From: a virus
Direction: 5' to 3' (one strand)
IMG/VR virus record: IMGVR_UViG_3300036985_005357
Span: 1-45,903 of that record
Length of the DNA: 45,903 nucleotides
Of this stretch, positions 16,999 through 24,941 are shown piece after piece (position 1 is the first letter of the stretch; every line of letters starts with the position of its first letter). The position numbers were made by a program, and so were the translations under genes. The notes under the pieces are model-generated. The model was not told the origin of the DNA and ran no database searches. It saw only the letters and a program-made list of their open reading frames with translations.

Positions 16999-17426
16999 GG
17001 TTTAATGTATTTAATGATTTTTCCCACCTGACATAAAAAGATTCCCAAAACCATTCCTATGAAGAATCTTAACCAACCAGCTTGTTTTTTAGTTTTTATC
17101 ACAACTCTATCTTTATCTTTGATTATTTTATACTCTGTCTTTATTCTAACTCTTTCAGTTTTTTCTCCTTGGCGGATTTCTATTCTTGTCTTAGGCACAT
17201 AAACAGTATTGTATTTAATTATTGTATCCTTTTTAGTAATGAACTTCTCCCAAACAATGGTGTCATTCTTTATTACTGGAAATGAATCTACAACACTCAC
17301 TTGTATTGTGTCAGTTGCTTGTTCTACTTTTAAGCCTTTCTTTAAAGCTCTATTGTAATGGTACGATGCTGAGCAAGAGGTTAGTACAAGTATTATTCCT
17401 AAACTCCAAATTAGTTTTTTAATCAT
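16995..17426 (-). CDS. Candidate unimolecular spanin (lipoprotein with C-terminal TM)
   Basis: A 143-residue protein. The N-terminus has a lipoprotein signal with lipobox LTSC (Cys18), a charged strand-rich middle (about 30-115) and a C-terminal membrane segment (WLRFFIGMVLGIFLCQVGKI, about 117-138) followed by Lys. An outer-membrane lipid anchor at one end and an inner-membrane anchor at the other is the plan of a u-spanin such as T1 gp11, which joins the two membranes at lysis. The gene lies between a small membrane protein and the endolysin with overlapping ends. No sequence family was recognised; the assignment is from topology and place. Confidence 0.7.
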   Translation of the reverse strand: MIKKLIWSLGIILVLTSCSASYHYNRALKKGLKVEQATDTIQVSVVDSFPVIKNDTIVWEKFITKKDTIIKYNTVYVPKTRIEIRQGEKTERVRIKTEYKIIKDKDRVVIKTKKQAGWLRFFIGMVLGIFLCQVGKIIKYIKP

Positions 17427-17655
17427 TGGTTTTTGTTGTTGTTATTCGGCTCCCAAGAGCGTCTGTTAATTTACTTCCTAAAGCTACTCCTACAAAAGTC
17501 GCAAACACTTCATATTTAAATCCATTTTTGTATAAATCGTAAAGTGCCATATTTACAGCTAATATCCATGCTGAGAACATTGTTAAAGATGTTCTAGAAA
17601 ATTTTCCTTCCTTCTTTAAAGTGTCTCCCAATATTATTGATAGTAACTCTCTCAT
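17419..17655 (-). CDS. Small membrane protein of the lysis cassette
   Basis: A 78-residue protein with one or two membrane segments (TMFSAWILAVNMALYDLY and FATFVGVALGSKLTDAL). It starts at an ATGA overlap with the patatin gene and overlaps the spanin-like gene by eight bases. Comparable small membrane proteins accompany lysis genes in flavobacterial phages. It could be a second holin or a holin regulator, but the sequence does not decide this. Confidence 0.65.
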   Translation of the reverse strand: MRELLSIILGDTLKKEGKFSRTSLTMFSAWILAVNMALYDLYKNGFKYEVFATFVGVALGSKLTDALGSRITTTKTND

Positions 17656-18581
17656 CTTAATGTGTTGTAGAAGAAGTATTTCATTTTATCTTTATTAATC
17701 TTTGCAGAAGTTTCTCCGTCAGATATGAGATTTTGAATGTTTTCTTTTGATGCGTCATCAATCTTTCCAGAGGATTTCTTTATAATGCTATTACACCTCA
17801 CGTAGATTCCAAATCTATTTCCTCCATTAAGGTTTGGTAAAATAGCATATAGTTGCTTTAATAGATAGTCTGTTGTCTGTGTGGCTTCTGTAAGAACTAT
17901 GTTCATTGTTGGACTTGCCATGGTAGCAATACCTCCGTTAGCAGCACCTTTTGTAATAGGTTCCTCAATACATCCAGTAGAAAAAGATAAAATATCTATC
18001 TTATTATAACCATCTTTAACACTTTCAATGAAAGCCATAAGAGAAGGATTATTAACATACAATCCTCCGTCAACATACCTGTCTCCATTTATTTCAGTTG
18101 CTTTAAAATATGTAGGTGCAGAAGCACTACTTCTTATTACGTCAAATAATTTATAATTCTCAGAATCACCTAGCTTAGCTTTTGAAGACTTAAAAATCTC
18201 TCCTTGTTTCTTTGTGGCATTATACGTTGGTATTAATATATTAGCCTGGCAATCCTTTAATGTAAGTTCTTTTGTATACTCCTTTATAATGTGATTAAAA
18301 TATGTATCATCATACTTTGGACGAAATATCCCCCATCTAAAAAAATCTTTGTGGAAAATACCTTCTCCATGAATAACGTATAAATCTAGTATTGCATCAG
18401 TGGTATAACCAATTGAAAGTAGTGTAGCAATTATAGCTCCTGTACTTGTTCCTGCAATAAGGTCGAAATAGTCTTTGAGAGGAGTTTTTACCATCTTTTC
18501 AAAGTCTCTAAGTTGTATCAATACAGATACACTCTTTATTCCTCCACCATCAATTTCTAATACATTAATCGTTTTTTTCAT
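17652..18581 (-). CDS. Patatin-like phospholipase
   Basis: A 309-residue lipid acyl hydrolase of the patatin family. Visible are the oxyanion Gly-rich loop DGGGIKS (11-17), the nucleophile elbow GTSTG with Ser46, and the catalytic DGG with Asp171 (RYVDGGLYVNNP), completing the Ser-Asp dyad. Members cleave phospholipid acyl chains. No signal peptide or membrane segment is present, so the enzyme is made in the cytoplasm. It overlaps the holin gene by 17 bases and the small membrane gene by four, within one operon under the lysis promoter. A role in attacking membranes at lysis is likely by context but unproven. Confidence 0.9.
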   Translation of the reverse strand: MKKTINVLEIDGGGIKSVSVLIQLRDFEKMVKTPLKDYFDLIAGTSTGAIIATLLSIGYTTDAILDLYVIHGEGIFHKDFFRWGIFRPKYDDTYFNHIIKEYTKELTLKDCQANILIPTYNATKKQGEIFKSSKAKLGDSENYKLFDVIRSSASAPTYFKATEINGDRYVDGGLYVNNPSLMAFIESVKDGYNKIDILSFSTGCIEEPITKGAANGGIATMASPTMNIVLTEATQTTDYLLKQLYAILPNLNGGNRFGIYVRCNSIIKKSSGKIDDASKENIQNLISDGETSAKINKDKMKYFFYNTLR

Positions 18582-19041
18582 TTAGGACGTTTTTTACTTC
18601 GTGAGAAACTTCTTTTGTTCTACGTAAGAAAAATTTAAATTTTCCCCATAAACTTTTTCCTGTTATAGCTTTATAGTTTTCATCTATTGAAGAGGCTTCT
18701 ATAAAGATGAAGTAAGATGCAGTTAACTTAGTTAGTACTAATGGTATGTCAGTTAACAACCCAATAAAATCTCCTGTAATATATTTCTCAACACAATACA
18801 AAAAGATGATAGCTGTTTCATATAAGCACATCTTAGAACAGATTTGTGATAGTCCTCGACTATTGTAGGTTTTTAACTTCTTAGCTTTCATTATTCCTGA
18901 CACAGTGTCAAAACCTATTGCTACACCAACTAAAAGTATTAGAGGAACGATAGGAGTTAAAAAAGCTAGTAAGATTCCAAAAAGTGCAATATAAGATGAT
19001 TTTAAATTTATTAAAAGTAATGAGGCTTGGTACTGTAACAT
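18565..19041 (-). CDS. Holin, phage holin family 4-like
   Basis: A 158-residue membrane protein and first gene of the lysis cassette. Three to four hydrophobic segments are seen: about 15-42, 66-88 (CLYETAIIFLYCVEKYI) and 92-113. The sequence GFDTVSGIMKAKK after the first hairpin, the SRGL segment, and the basic tail WGKFKFFLRR match the phage holin 4/toxin-secretion holin family common in Bacteroidetes and Firmicutes phages. It would open the inner membrane so that the endolysin can reach the cell wall. A good promoter lies 22 bases upstream. Confidence 0.82.
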   Translation of the reverse strand: MLQYQASLLLINLKSSYIALFGILLAFLTPIVPLILLVGVAIGFDTVSGIMKAKKLKTYNSRGLSQICSKMCLYETAIIFLYCVEKYITGDFIGLLTDIPLVLTKLTASYFIFIEASSIDENYKAITGKSLWGKFKFFLRRTKEVSHEVKNVLNEKND

Positions 19042-19063
19042 TATAGAAGTTATGGTTAAGACA

Positions 19064-19095
19064 CAAATCTAAAAATTAATAAATAAATGTGCAAA
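19064..19095 (-). promoter_or_regulatory. Bacteroidetes-type promoter of the lysis cassette
   Basis: The minus strand reads TTTG, 20 bases, TAGATTTG, 23 bases before the holin ATG. Its -33 box overlaps the T-run of the fibre-gene terminator, so termination and restart are packed within 70 bases. Confidence 0.75.
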
Positions 19096-19130
19096 ATGGT
19101 ATCCCCTAACAAGTATATTAGAAGATACCA
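19093..19130 (-). terminator. Hairpin terminator after the 429-aa fibre gene
   Basis: On the minus strand TGGTATC-TT-CTAA ... TTAG-GG-GATACCA forms a two-part stem (7 and 4 bp around a 2x2 internal loop), followed by TTTT. It separates the fibre genes from the lysis cassette. Confidence 0.65.
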
Positions 19131-19173
19131 ATTATTCTTATAGTTTAATATCTAGAATAATTTTCTATCGCAT

Positions 19174-20463
19174 TTATTTAATTTCAGTTACAATAAAGTT
19201 CAAATCTGTTACTGTAATATTTTGTGACGACGTATTGTTTGAGCAATGTATCTCTAGATAGTCTCCGTTCGAATGACTTACAACGCAATTAAAAGATATG
19301 TTTTCTGATCTTCCACTACCATTTGAGGTTGATTTAGTTCTTGACGGTGTCCTAATTGCTCCTAGCTTTGAATCATAAAAACCAAACTCGCATACGTGAG
19401 AAGATCCTGAAGTGAACGATACAGAGCAAGATATTAAATACTTACGACTTATTGTAGCGTTATTTGTTAACCTATTATTAGTCATTGTATACTTACTATT
19501 GTCCGAACTTGCTGTTGTTGTTCCTAGCACTTTGTAAAATGTATTAGATGCACTTATAACCGTCGCAGTCGCGTTGTTTTGCATATACAATTGACCGTTT
19601 ACGGCTGTGTTTGTTATACCTACGCAAGCCGTATAAAGTGCTTTATTGCTTGTTCCAGTTACTCCCGACAAATAAGTACCACCGCCCGAAAAGTTAACAG
19701 TATCTAGTATATATTTTTCATCTGCAATTGTAGCTGAATTACTTACATTTATACCAGTTTCACCACTTAAACAAACGAACGAAGAATAATCTATTCTAAA
19801 ACGTCTAGTAATATTTGTGGTTGATGGAATTATTAATGTTGTTTGTCCTGTTCTACCATCAAATAAACTATTATTAAATCCTATTGTTCCAATCGTTCCA
19901 TCTAATGTAAGATTAGCAGAATTTAAAAAAGCAGAACTTTCTATAATTACGTTTGAATAGTCTTTTATTGTTCCAACATTTGCACAATCTAAAAAATTTA
20001 CACCGTGCCAATCTAATGCTGTTGTTGTTGCATCACCATCTAAATTAAATACCGTACCACTTGTGTAAGTTATGTTTCTAATTGGTAAGGAATAAATAGA
20101 AGTAATTAATGCAGTCGACGCATTTAATCCTGTAGAAGTTAATAGACAATTTTCAGAACTTGCACCGAGTATTACAGTGTTTGCACCACATACAATCCTA
20201 TCTCCTAATAAATCTACAGTAGTGGTAAAATAATACGTAGTATTTGCAAGTAGCGTTCTAACATTTGCAACCGCAGTAGGTAGGTCAGCAGGAGTGTTTA
20301 CGAAAATGAAATTACCAACTGATAGACCAATAGTAGAAATAGTTGTAGTTACAAAATCAAATACAGCATCCTCACTAGGAGACATGTGCTGTATACCTGT
20401 TGTTACTCCTTGTGAAATATCTGTGGCCCTAAGTCCACCTAAAAGTGCGTCATATTTATTCAT
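19174..20463 (-). CDS. Tail fibre/receptor-binding protein, 429 aa
   Basis: A fibre with a conserved attachment end and a variable body. The first 40 residues (LRATDISQGVTTG, MSPSEDAV) match the 358-residue fibre's N-terminus. The middle is rich in Asn, Thr and short strands (residues 70-300, e.g. NVIIESSAFLNSANLTLDGT), as in right-handed beta-helix spikes; the C-terminal 90 residues (CEFGFYDSKLGAIRTPSRTK) look like a compact sandwich. It sits two bases after a 93-residue partner gene. It probably contacts the host surface; the receptor is unknown. Confidence 0.75.
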   Translation of the reverse strand: MNKYDALLGGLRATDISQGVTTGIQHMSPSEDAVFDFVTTTISTIGLSVGNFIFVNTPADLPTAVANVRTLLANTTYYFTTTVDLLGDRIVCGANTVILGASSENCLLTSTGLNASTALITSIYSLPIRNITYTSGTVFNLDGDATTTALDWHGVNFLDCANVGTIKDYSNVIIESSAFLNSANLTLDGTIGTIGFNNSLFDGRTGQTTLIIPSTTNITRRFRIDYSSFVCLSGETGINVSNSATIADEKYILDTVNFSGGGTYLSGVTGTSNKALYTACVGITNTAVNGQLYMQNNATATVISASNTFYKVLGTTTASSDNSKYTMTNNRLTNNATISRKYLISCSVSFTSGSSHVCEFGFYDSKLGAIRTPSRTKSTSNGSGRSENISFNCVVSHSNGDYLEIHCSNNTSSQNITVTDLNFIVTEIK

Positions 20464-20465
20464 AA

Positions 20466-20747
20466 TTATGACAATTGAGTTTTAGTAATATTCGATCCGT
20501 TTATAGTTTCATCTACATACGATATGGTCTTTGTAACTGTTTCAATGTTTCCATCTATTGTACCTGAATATATGATACTAATAATGTTATCTGTACCTGT
20601 TGTACCTTCATATTCAAAATCCTCTGTATAGTCTGAAGCATTTTGAATAGTGATTAATTTAGTATTTATTGAATTATTTAATGTATGTGTTTGTAAAGAA
20701 AGCCTTTTTAAGACATTCAACACATTGCTGTCTATTCTTTCTGACAT
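20466..20747 (-). CDS. Fibre-associated small protein, copy 1
   Basis: A 93-residue protein, about two-thirds identical to the copy at 24158. The N-terminal 35 residues are an amphipathic helix (NVLKRLSLQTHTLNNSIN) that could form a trimeric coiled coil; the rest is strand-rich (EYEGTTGTDNIISIIYSGT) and closes with ETINGSNITK. Both copies stand directly before a fibre gene with the same N-terminus, so the product may be an adaptor or chaperone for that fibre. Confidence 0.8.
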   Translation of the reverse strand: MSERIDSNVLNVLKRLSLQTHTLNNSINTKLITIQNASDYTEDFEYEGTTGTDNIISIIYSGTIDGNIETVTKTISYVDETINGSNITKTQLS

Positions 20748-20748
20748 A

Positions 20749-21141
20749 TTAAGTGTTTTTTAATGTTAAATCCAATTTACCATAAAAGTGGATTATTAGT
20801 GTAAATATAAGTGTAGGTAAATCTGACCATCTTATTCCTGAGATATTATAAAAGATAGAATCTATTGCTTGGTCGAGAAGGTAAGAAATAATTATAGAAT
20901 AAATTAACCGGTTCCAACCACCTTTGTACCTATCTGAATAAGATATAATAGAAAATAAACCTAGTACTACAAGATTTAAAGCTTTCCACTTCATCTCATT
21001 GTAGATGTTGTTAATTTCCTCTAAGGAATAAGAGACTTTTATGAAAGTGTGTAAATCATCTACTAAATAGTCTAATAGGTATGAGTGAAATGCCCACACA
21101 ATAAATATTAGACTACAGTAGATTAATTTAAAATTTTTCAT
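20749..21141 (-). CDS. Hypothetical membrane protein, 130 aa
   Basis: A 130-residue protein with about four hydrophobic segments (LIYCSLIFIVWAFHSYLL near the start, ALNLVVLGLFSIISY, LIYSIIISYLLDQAI, and LIFTLIIHFYG). It starts within an ATGA overlap with a 32-residue gene and ends one base before the 93-residue gene. A degenerate copy of its last 30 codons lies before the other 93-residue gene. Why a membrane protein sits among fibre genes is unclear; superinfection control or a lysis role are possible guesses. Confidence 0.75.
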   Translation of the reverse strand: MKNFKLIYCSLIFIVWAFHSYLLDYLVDDLHTFIKVSYSLEEINNIYNEMKWKALNLVVLGLFSIISYSDRYKGGWNRLIYSIIISYLLDQAIDSIFYNISGIRWSDLPTLIFTLIIHFYGKLDLTLKNT

Positions 21142-21236
21142 TTATTTCTTACACCACTAGGTCTAGGTTTTTGATCTAGAGTTTTCTGTGTTGGAGGTGG
21201 CGTAGGTTTAACTACTTTTGTTTGTTTCTTTTTCAT
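21138..21236 (-). CDS. Lys/Pro-rich mini-protein, 32 aa
   Basis: A short gene with ATG at 21236 and a TGA that overlaps the next ATG (ATGA). The product is basic and Pro-rich (MKKKQTKVVKPTPPPTQK at the N-terminus, ending RPSGVRNK). The start/stop coupling with the 130-residue membrane protein supports it being translated. Function unknown; it may serve mainly to couple translation. Confidence 0.5.
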   Translation of the reverse strand: MKKKQTKVVKPTPPPTQKTLDQKPRPSGVRNK

Positions 21237-21263
21237 AGTTTATTTAATTTCTGCTAACAATAT

Positions 21264-21312
21264 ACTACAGTCAACCACCCTAGTGTTTTATACCACTGTG
21301 ACATACTGTAGT
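21264..21312. other. Inverted repeat in gene-free gap
   Basis: ACTACAGT (21264-21271) and ACTGTAGT (21305-21312) can form an 8-bp stem, with a smaller AGTG/CACT stem in the loop. It lies just after the 100-residue gene in the direction of transcription. No T-run follows, so it is not a typical terminator. Confidence 0.4.
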
Positions 21313-21321
21313 GTAAAAATA

Positions 21322-21624
21322 TTAATTTTGTATTAAGTCTGGGTACATATTCAAGTCGGCCCCCAATATTTGCTCTATACCTAAACCAATAGGAGAAGCT
21401 TCTAGCTGTGAATACTTGGTACTAGTTTCTGTATCCAATCTCTGGTAGTACATAGACTCTAACCGTTTCATCTCTATGCCTGTAGGTGAGACTAATACTT
21501 TATCAACCTTAACAGTTATTACCCTTGTTTCAGCATTCACGCTAAATTCCTTAGTACGTAATTCTACAGACAAACCTGTAGTTTCATCTACACCTATTAC
21601 TTTATTTGATATATAATTTTTCAT
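21322..21624 (-). CDS. Hypothetical protein, 100 aa
   Basis: A 100-residue protein of unknown family. The first 60 residues are strand-rich (GLSVELRTKEFSVNAETRVI, TVKVDKVLVSPTG), then comes a helical tail with Tyr/Met (IGLGIEQILGADLNMYPDLI). The leader reads AAAATAAAAAACATG, the A-rich type used by Bacteroidetes for efficient starts. It lies after a lectin-like fibre gene and is probably a small virion or fibre-assembly protein. Confidence 0.65.
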   Translation of the reverse strand: MKNYISNKVIGVDETTGLSVELRTKEFSVNAETRVITVKVDKVLVSPTGIEMKRLESMYYQRLDTETSTKYSQLEASPIGLGIEQILGADLNMYPDLIQN

Positions 21625-21642
21625 GTTTTTTATTTTAAAATA

Positions 21643-23082
21643 TTATTCAAAGTAACCATCTATATCAATTAAGAAAGTAACAACTCCAGTTGTTGTAACA
21701 GCTCCAACATTCTTTGCAACAATTTGTACAAACTCTCCTGGTTGAATAGCAATTGGAACATCAAAATTACTAGATATTGGCGTTGCTATTGTACCTGCCG
21801 TGGCAGCAGCAGGAAATTGATTTATCCCTAACACTTTTCTTCTAGGAGCTTTTGTTGTAGCAGTCTCAGTAGTCGCTAATGAGACGGCATTATGCCCAAA
21901 CGCAACAGAGTAAATGTATGTAAGAGGAGTGGCATTTCCAACAAGTACTGTTGTAACTAAAGCTGATACGTTGATGCTTCTTGCATATAAGGTTTTACCT
22001 GGGTAAGCAGCTGTACCTAATGGTACTTGAAAAGAGCTAACTATACCATCAGTATTTACAGCTAAGGTTGGTAAAGCAGAAAATTGTCCCCCTAAACCCG
22101 ACCCTAAAGCAGCAGTTGTATTTGTCATTGCAGCACCTGCTGTTGGGGCTAAAGAGTTAGTGTATAGAGCCGTTGAGCCTAAAGTACCACCTGTTTGACC
22201 TTGAAAAGCATTACCTCCTGCTCCTGAAATAATAGCATTCCAAGGCTTAGATGTATTCATATCAGCTAAAGTAACATTCACCATAGACACCTTCATAATC
22301 TGAGCTGATGATATCGCTGAGCTATTATAATTTCTAAACGTTAAGGGTAAATTTTGAGAGGATGTTATAGTACCAGTAGCAGCTGGTGCGTCTAATGTTG
22401 CAACTAATTGATTATCTATCCAAAAGAAAGCCTTGTTTGACATTATATAAATCAAGAATGCTCTTGTGTGATTTACGTCAACTAACGCAGTAAAATCTAA
22501 AGTTGAAGACTGAATTTCAGTACCGTTATTATTTATTACTGCTCTAAATTCACCTGTCGAATTTACTCTAAATAGTGCACCATCGGTTGGAGCAGATGTA
22601 CCTGTTGATAAAAAAGCTCCCCATTCACATACGTTACCTGCAACGGGTAAATTTGTGAAATTAACCTCCATCTCAAAATAAGTCGTATACGACTTGTAGC
22701 AAGGAAAATGTCTATAGGTCGACAATCTTGCTACTGCTCCAGAAGCCAACGAACCAGCTGCATTTAAATTAGCAAAACCGCCTGCTACAGTTAAAGTTGC
22801 TGTAGTTACAGGAGATGTCCATAACCCAGTATTCAATGCTGCTCCTGGAAATAGTTCATTAAATAACATTTGATCAACCCCAGTTCTTAATCTGAAGTCA
22901 CCTGTTACTTCTGGTGATAAAGTGTACCTAGTTCCTGTCACTAATCCGGCATCATTTTCAGCTGTGAATGTTACAAATCCTGATTTCTCTTCTACTAAAG
23001 TAGGAGATACTTCTAATTGAAAATCTGGAGTAACATTAGCTTTTCCCGCTTCACTGCTACCACCTTTTATTACTGTACTCAT
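21643..23082 (-). CDS. Fibre/decoration protein with lectin-like domain, 479 aa
   Basis: The N-terminal 60 residues (VIKGGSSEAGKANVTPDFQL, ENDAGLVTGTR) follow a pattern known from many phage appendage proteins. Residues about 80-275 read like a concanavalin/laminin-G sandwich: FPGAALNTGLWTS, then SYTTYFEMEVNF, GALFRVNSTGEFRAVINNNG, and FFWIDNQLVATLD. The C-terminal 170 residues are Ala/Thr/Gly-rich strands. A carbohydrate-binding role at the host surface is likely. It is coupled to the 358-residue fibre by an ATGA overlap. Domain names are from pattern recognition only. Confidence 0.75.
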   Translation of the reverse strand: MSTVIKGGSSEAGKANVTPDFQLEVSPTLVEEKSGFVTFTAENDAGLVTGTRYTLSPEVTGDFRLRTGVDQMLFNELFPGAALNTGLWTSPVTTATLTVAGGFANLNAAGSLASGAVARLSTYRHFPCYKSYTTYFEMEVNFTNLPVAGNVCEWGAFLSTGTSAPTDGALFRVNSTGEFRAVINNNGTEIQSSTLDFTALVDVNHTRAFLIYIMSNKAFFWIDNQLVATLDAPAATGTITSSQNLPLTFRNYNSSAISSAQIMKVSMVNVTLADMNTSKPWNAIISGAGGNAFQGQTGGTLGSTALYTNSLAPTAGAAMTNTTAALGSGLGGQFSALPTLAVNTDGIVSSFQVPLGTAAYPGKTLYARSINVSALVTTVLVGNATPLTYIYSVAFGHNAVSLATTETATTKAPRRKVLGINQFPAAATAGTIATPISSNFDVPIAIQPGEFVQIVAKNVGAVTTTGVVTFLIDIDGYFE

Positions 23083-24155
23083 AATAATTGTAATATATAT
23101 TTAACTGTATAATTTCCACTAGCATCATTGCTAGCAGTTCCTCTGATATCAAAGGAAGTATTGTCTATTATATTCTCTAGATTAAATGTCACACCATTTA
23201 GTTTAAAATCATCTAAGCTTGTTTCAGTAGTTTCTTGTGGGAGAAATGTAATACTCATCACTGTTGTAGATGTAATAACAATATCTGCAATAGTTACTAC
23301 TACACCATCCTCTTCATTTCCAAAGTTAAGTAATGCTGTCCCTGAGATATAAGATGTAACTCCTCCTGCATTAGCTAATACAAATTCTGTAGTTGCTAAT
23401 TGGGTGGTGTTTGTCCCTGGAGCAGCTGTTGGACCTGCTGGAACTCCTGTAAAAGTTGGGGAAGCTATATCTGCTTTTGTTAATAAATCAGATTCAAATG
23501 CAAAGTTGCCGTCTGTACAAGCAGTGTTAAACTCTAACATCTCTCCTGTGATAATATTATCAGTAAGCGAGATTGACTTATTACCAAATACTACAGGTGT
23601 ATTTTTTATGTCATCTACAAATTGAGTGATAGTTCTTTTAACCCACGATCCTGCTTTTCTTTGAATAATGTCATCATCGGCTGGTACTATGGCTGCAATT
23701 ACTGTTAAGTCTGAATCTAGTGGTTGATATGCAGAAGTCGTTGCAGATAGAACAACTGCAAGTGTAGCTGGAGTAACAAATTTATCCGTTACTAACCCTG
23801 CATCTACTTCTACCTGTGTTGCTTGATACGCATATTCTTGCCACTCCCAAGTAGTTCCGTTTGAGTGGTATAACCCAGCATTATAATAAGTTCCTCCTAA
23901 ATATCCTGGTAACCAACTTGTTCCTTGTGAAGCTTGACACCAATAGAATTTACCATTAACAGTATTTGCTGCAGGTAATGCTGAGTAATTAGCTACAGTA
24001 ACTATTCCACCACTAGATATACCTGAGATAGCGTTTGTAATAGCCGTATTTACAGCATCTTCGCTAGGTGACAGATTACGTACTCCTGGGGTTACAACCT
24101 GAGATATATCTGTAGTTCTTAAGGAGTCTAAATGTACATCATACTTAGTCCCCAT
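23079..24155 (-). CDS. Tail fibre protein, 358 aa
   Basis: The first 45 residues (LRTTDISQVVTPG, LSPSEDAVNTAI) match the 429-residue fibre, marking a shared virion-attachment end. Residues about 215-262 carry the classic tail-fibre signature SPTFTGVPAGPTAAPGTNTT followed by QLATTEFVLANA. The middle (KFYWCQASQGTSWLPGYLGG) resembles repeats of T4-like fibres, and the last 90 residues form a strand-rich tip. It starts two bases after the 93-residue partner gene and is coupled to the lectin-like gene by ATGA. Confidence 0.82.
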   Translation of the reverse strand: MGTKYDVHLDSLRTTDISQVVTPGVRNLSPSEDAVNTAITNAISGISSGGIVTVANYSALPAANTVNGKFYWCQASQGTSWLPGYLGGTYYNAGLYHSNGTTWEWQEYAYQATQVEVDAGLVTDKFVTPATLAVVLSATTSAYQPLDSDLTVIAAIVPADDDIIQRKAGSWVKRTITQFVDDIKNTPVVFGNKSISLTDNIITGEMLEFNTACTDGNFAFESDLLTKADIASPTFTGVPAGPTAAPGTNTTQLATTEFVLANAGGVTSYISGTALLNFGNEEDGVVVTIADIVITSTTVMSITFLPQETTETSLDDFKLNGVTFNLENIIDNTSFDIRGTASNDASGNYTVKYILQLL

Positions 24156-24157
24156 AA

Positions 24158-24439
24158 TTAAGAGTATTGAATTTTAGTTACGTTAGAGCCGTTGATCGTT
24201 TCGTCTACATACGATATAGTTTTTAAAACTACCAACACTTCACCAGCTACTGTACCTGAATACACAACACTTATGATGTTGTCGGTTCCTGTTGTGCCTT
24301 CATATACAAACTCCTCAGAATAATCTAAGGAGTTTTTTATTAGAGACAGTCTAGCGTTTATAGAAGTAGTTAGTGTATTTACTTGTAATGAAAGTCTTTT
24401 TAAGAGATTCATTGTATTGTGGTCTATTCTTTCTGACAT
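24158..24439 (-). CDS. Fibre-associated small protein, copy 2
   Basis: A 93-residue paralogue of the protein at 20466, with the same N-terminus (MSERID), the same central EYEGTTGTDNIIS-type segment and the same end (DETINGSNVTK). The helical part (residues 8-38) varies most. It lies just before a fibre gene with the shared N-terminal end, as in the other copy. It is preceded by a remnant of the membrane-protein gene, showing that a larger block was duplicated. Confidence 0.8.
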   Translation of the reverse strand: MSERIDHNTMNLLKRLSLQVNTLTTSINARLSLIKNSLDYSEEFVYEGTTGTDNIISVVYSGTVAGEVLVVLKTISYVDETINGSNVTKIQYS

Positions 24440-24451
24440 ATTAAGTATTTT

Positions 24452-24600
24452 TTATGTTAAATCCAATTTACCATAAAAGTGGATTATTAGTGTAGGTAAA
24501 TCTGGCCATCTTATTCCTGAGATACTATCAAAATCTAAAAAGAATACTACTCTAGTTGAAGGAGGGTTCAATTTAAATGTATTACTAACAGAGAATCTAT
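24452..24600 (-). pseudogene. Remnant of duplicated membrane-protein gene
   Basis: The minus strand still encodes SISGIRWPDLPTLIIHFYGK and LDLT then a stop, nearly identical to the end of the 130-residue membrane protein (which has four extra residues, IFTL, inside). DNA similarity continues into the 93-residue gene. Upstream of this the frame is open but unrelated and has no start codon before an in-frame stop within the 111-residue gene. This stretch of about 160 bases therefore holds a gene fragment and no working gene. Confidence 0.75.
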
Positions 24601-24936
24601 TTAAGAAAGAGTTTCCTGACTTCTTGTAATAAGTTCTATAAAACTAACTATTATGTTTTTCTTAGTTATAGACAACTCTTCATAAGTAATACTATACATT
24701 TCTTCAAAAAACTGACCTTCTATACTTAGTAAATTTATTTCAACTGACAAGTTTTTATCTGTATCTATAGTGCAGTTACTACTACCTTCTAGCAATATAA
24801 TAAATTTGTCAAATTTTAATTTATCTTTATTAGACAAATCATTATACATAATATCTACTTCAACATAAGAATTTCCATTTTGAAAACCTGAATGAAGTGA
24901 AATTTCTTCGCTTTTATTTGTTAATATCTGTACCAT
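24601..24936 (-). CDS. Hypothetical protein, 111 aa
   Basis: A 111-residue protein with a beta-rich N-terminal half (SYVEVDIMYNDLSNKDK) and a helical C-terminus (EEMYSITYEELSITKKNIIV). The acidic, hydrophobic-alternating pattern gives no family. It begins five bases after the tailspike-like gene and ends just before the pseudogene fragment. Possibly a chaperone or small virion protein; unknown. Confidence 0.65.
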   Translation of the reverse strand: MVQILTNKSEEISLHSGFQNGNSYVEVDIMYNDLSNKDKLKFDKFIILLEGSSNCTIDTDKNLSVEINLLSIEGQFFEEMYSITYEELSITKKNIIVSFIELITRSQETLS

Positions 24937-24941
24937 ATTTT

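Noticed and set aside
21264-21312. Terminator after the 100-residue gene
   Set aside because: An 8-bp inverted repeat is present but the loop is long and no T-run follows.
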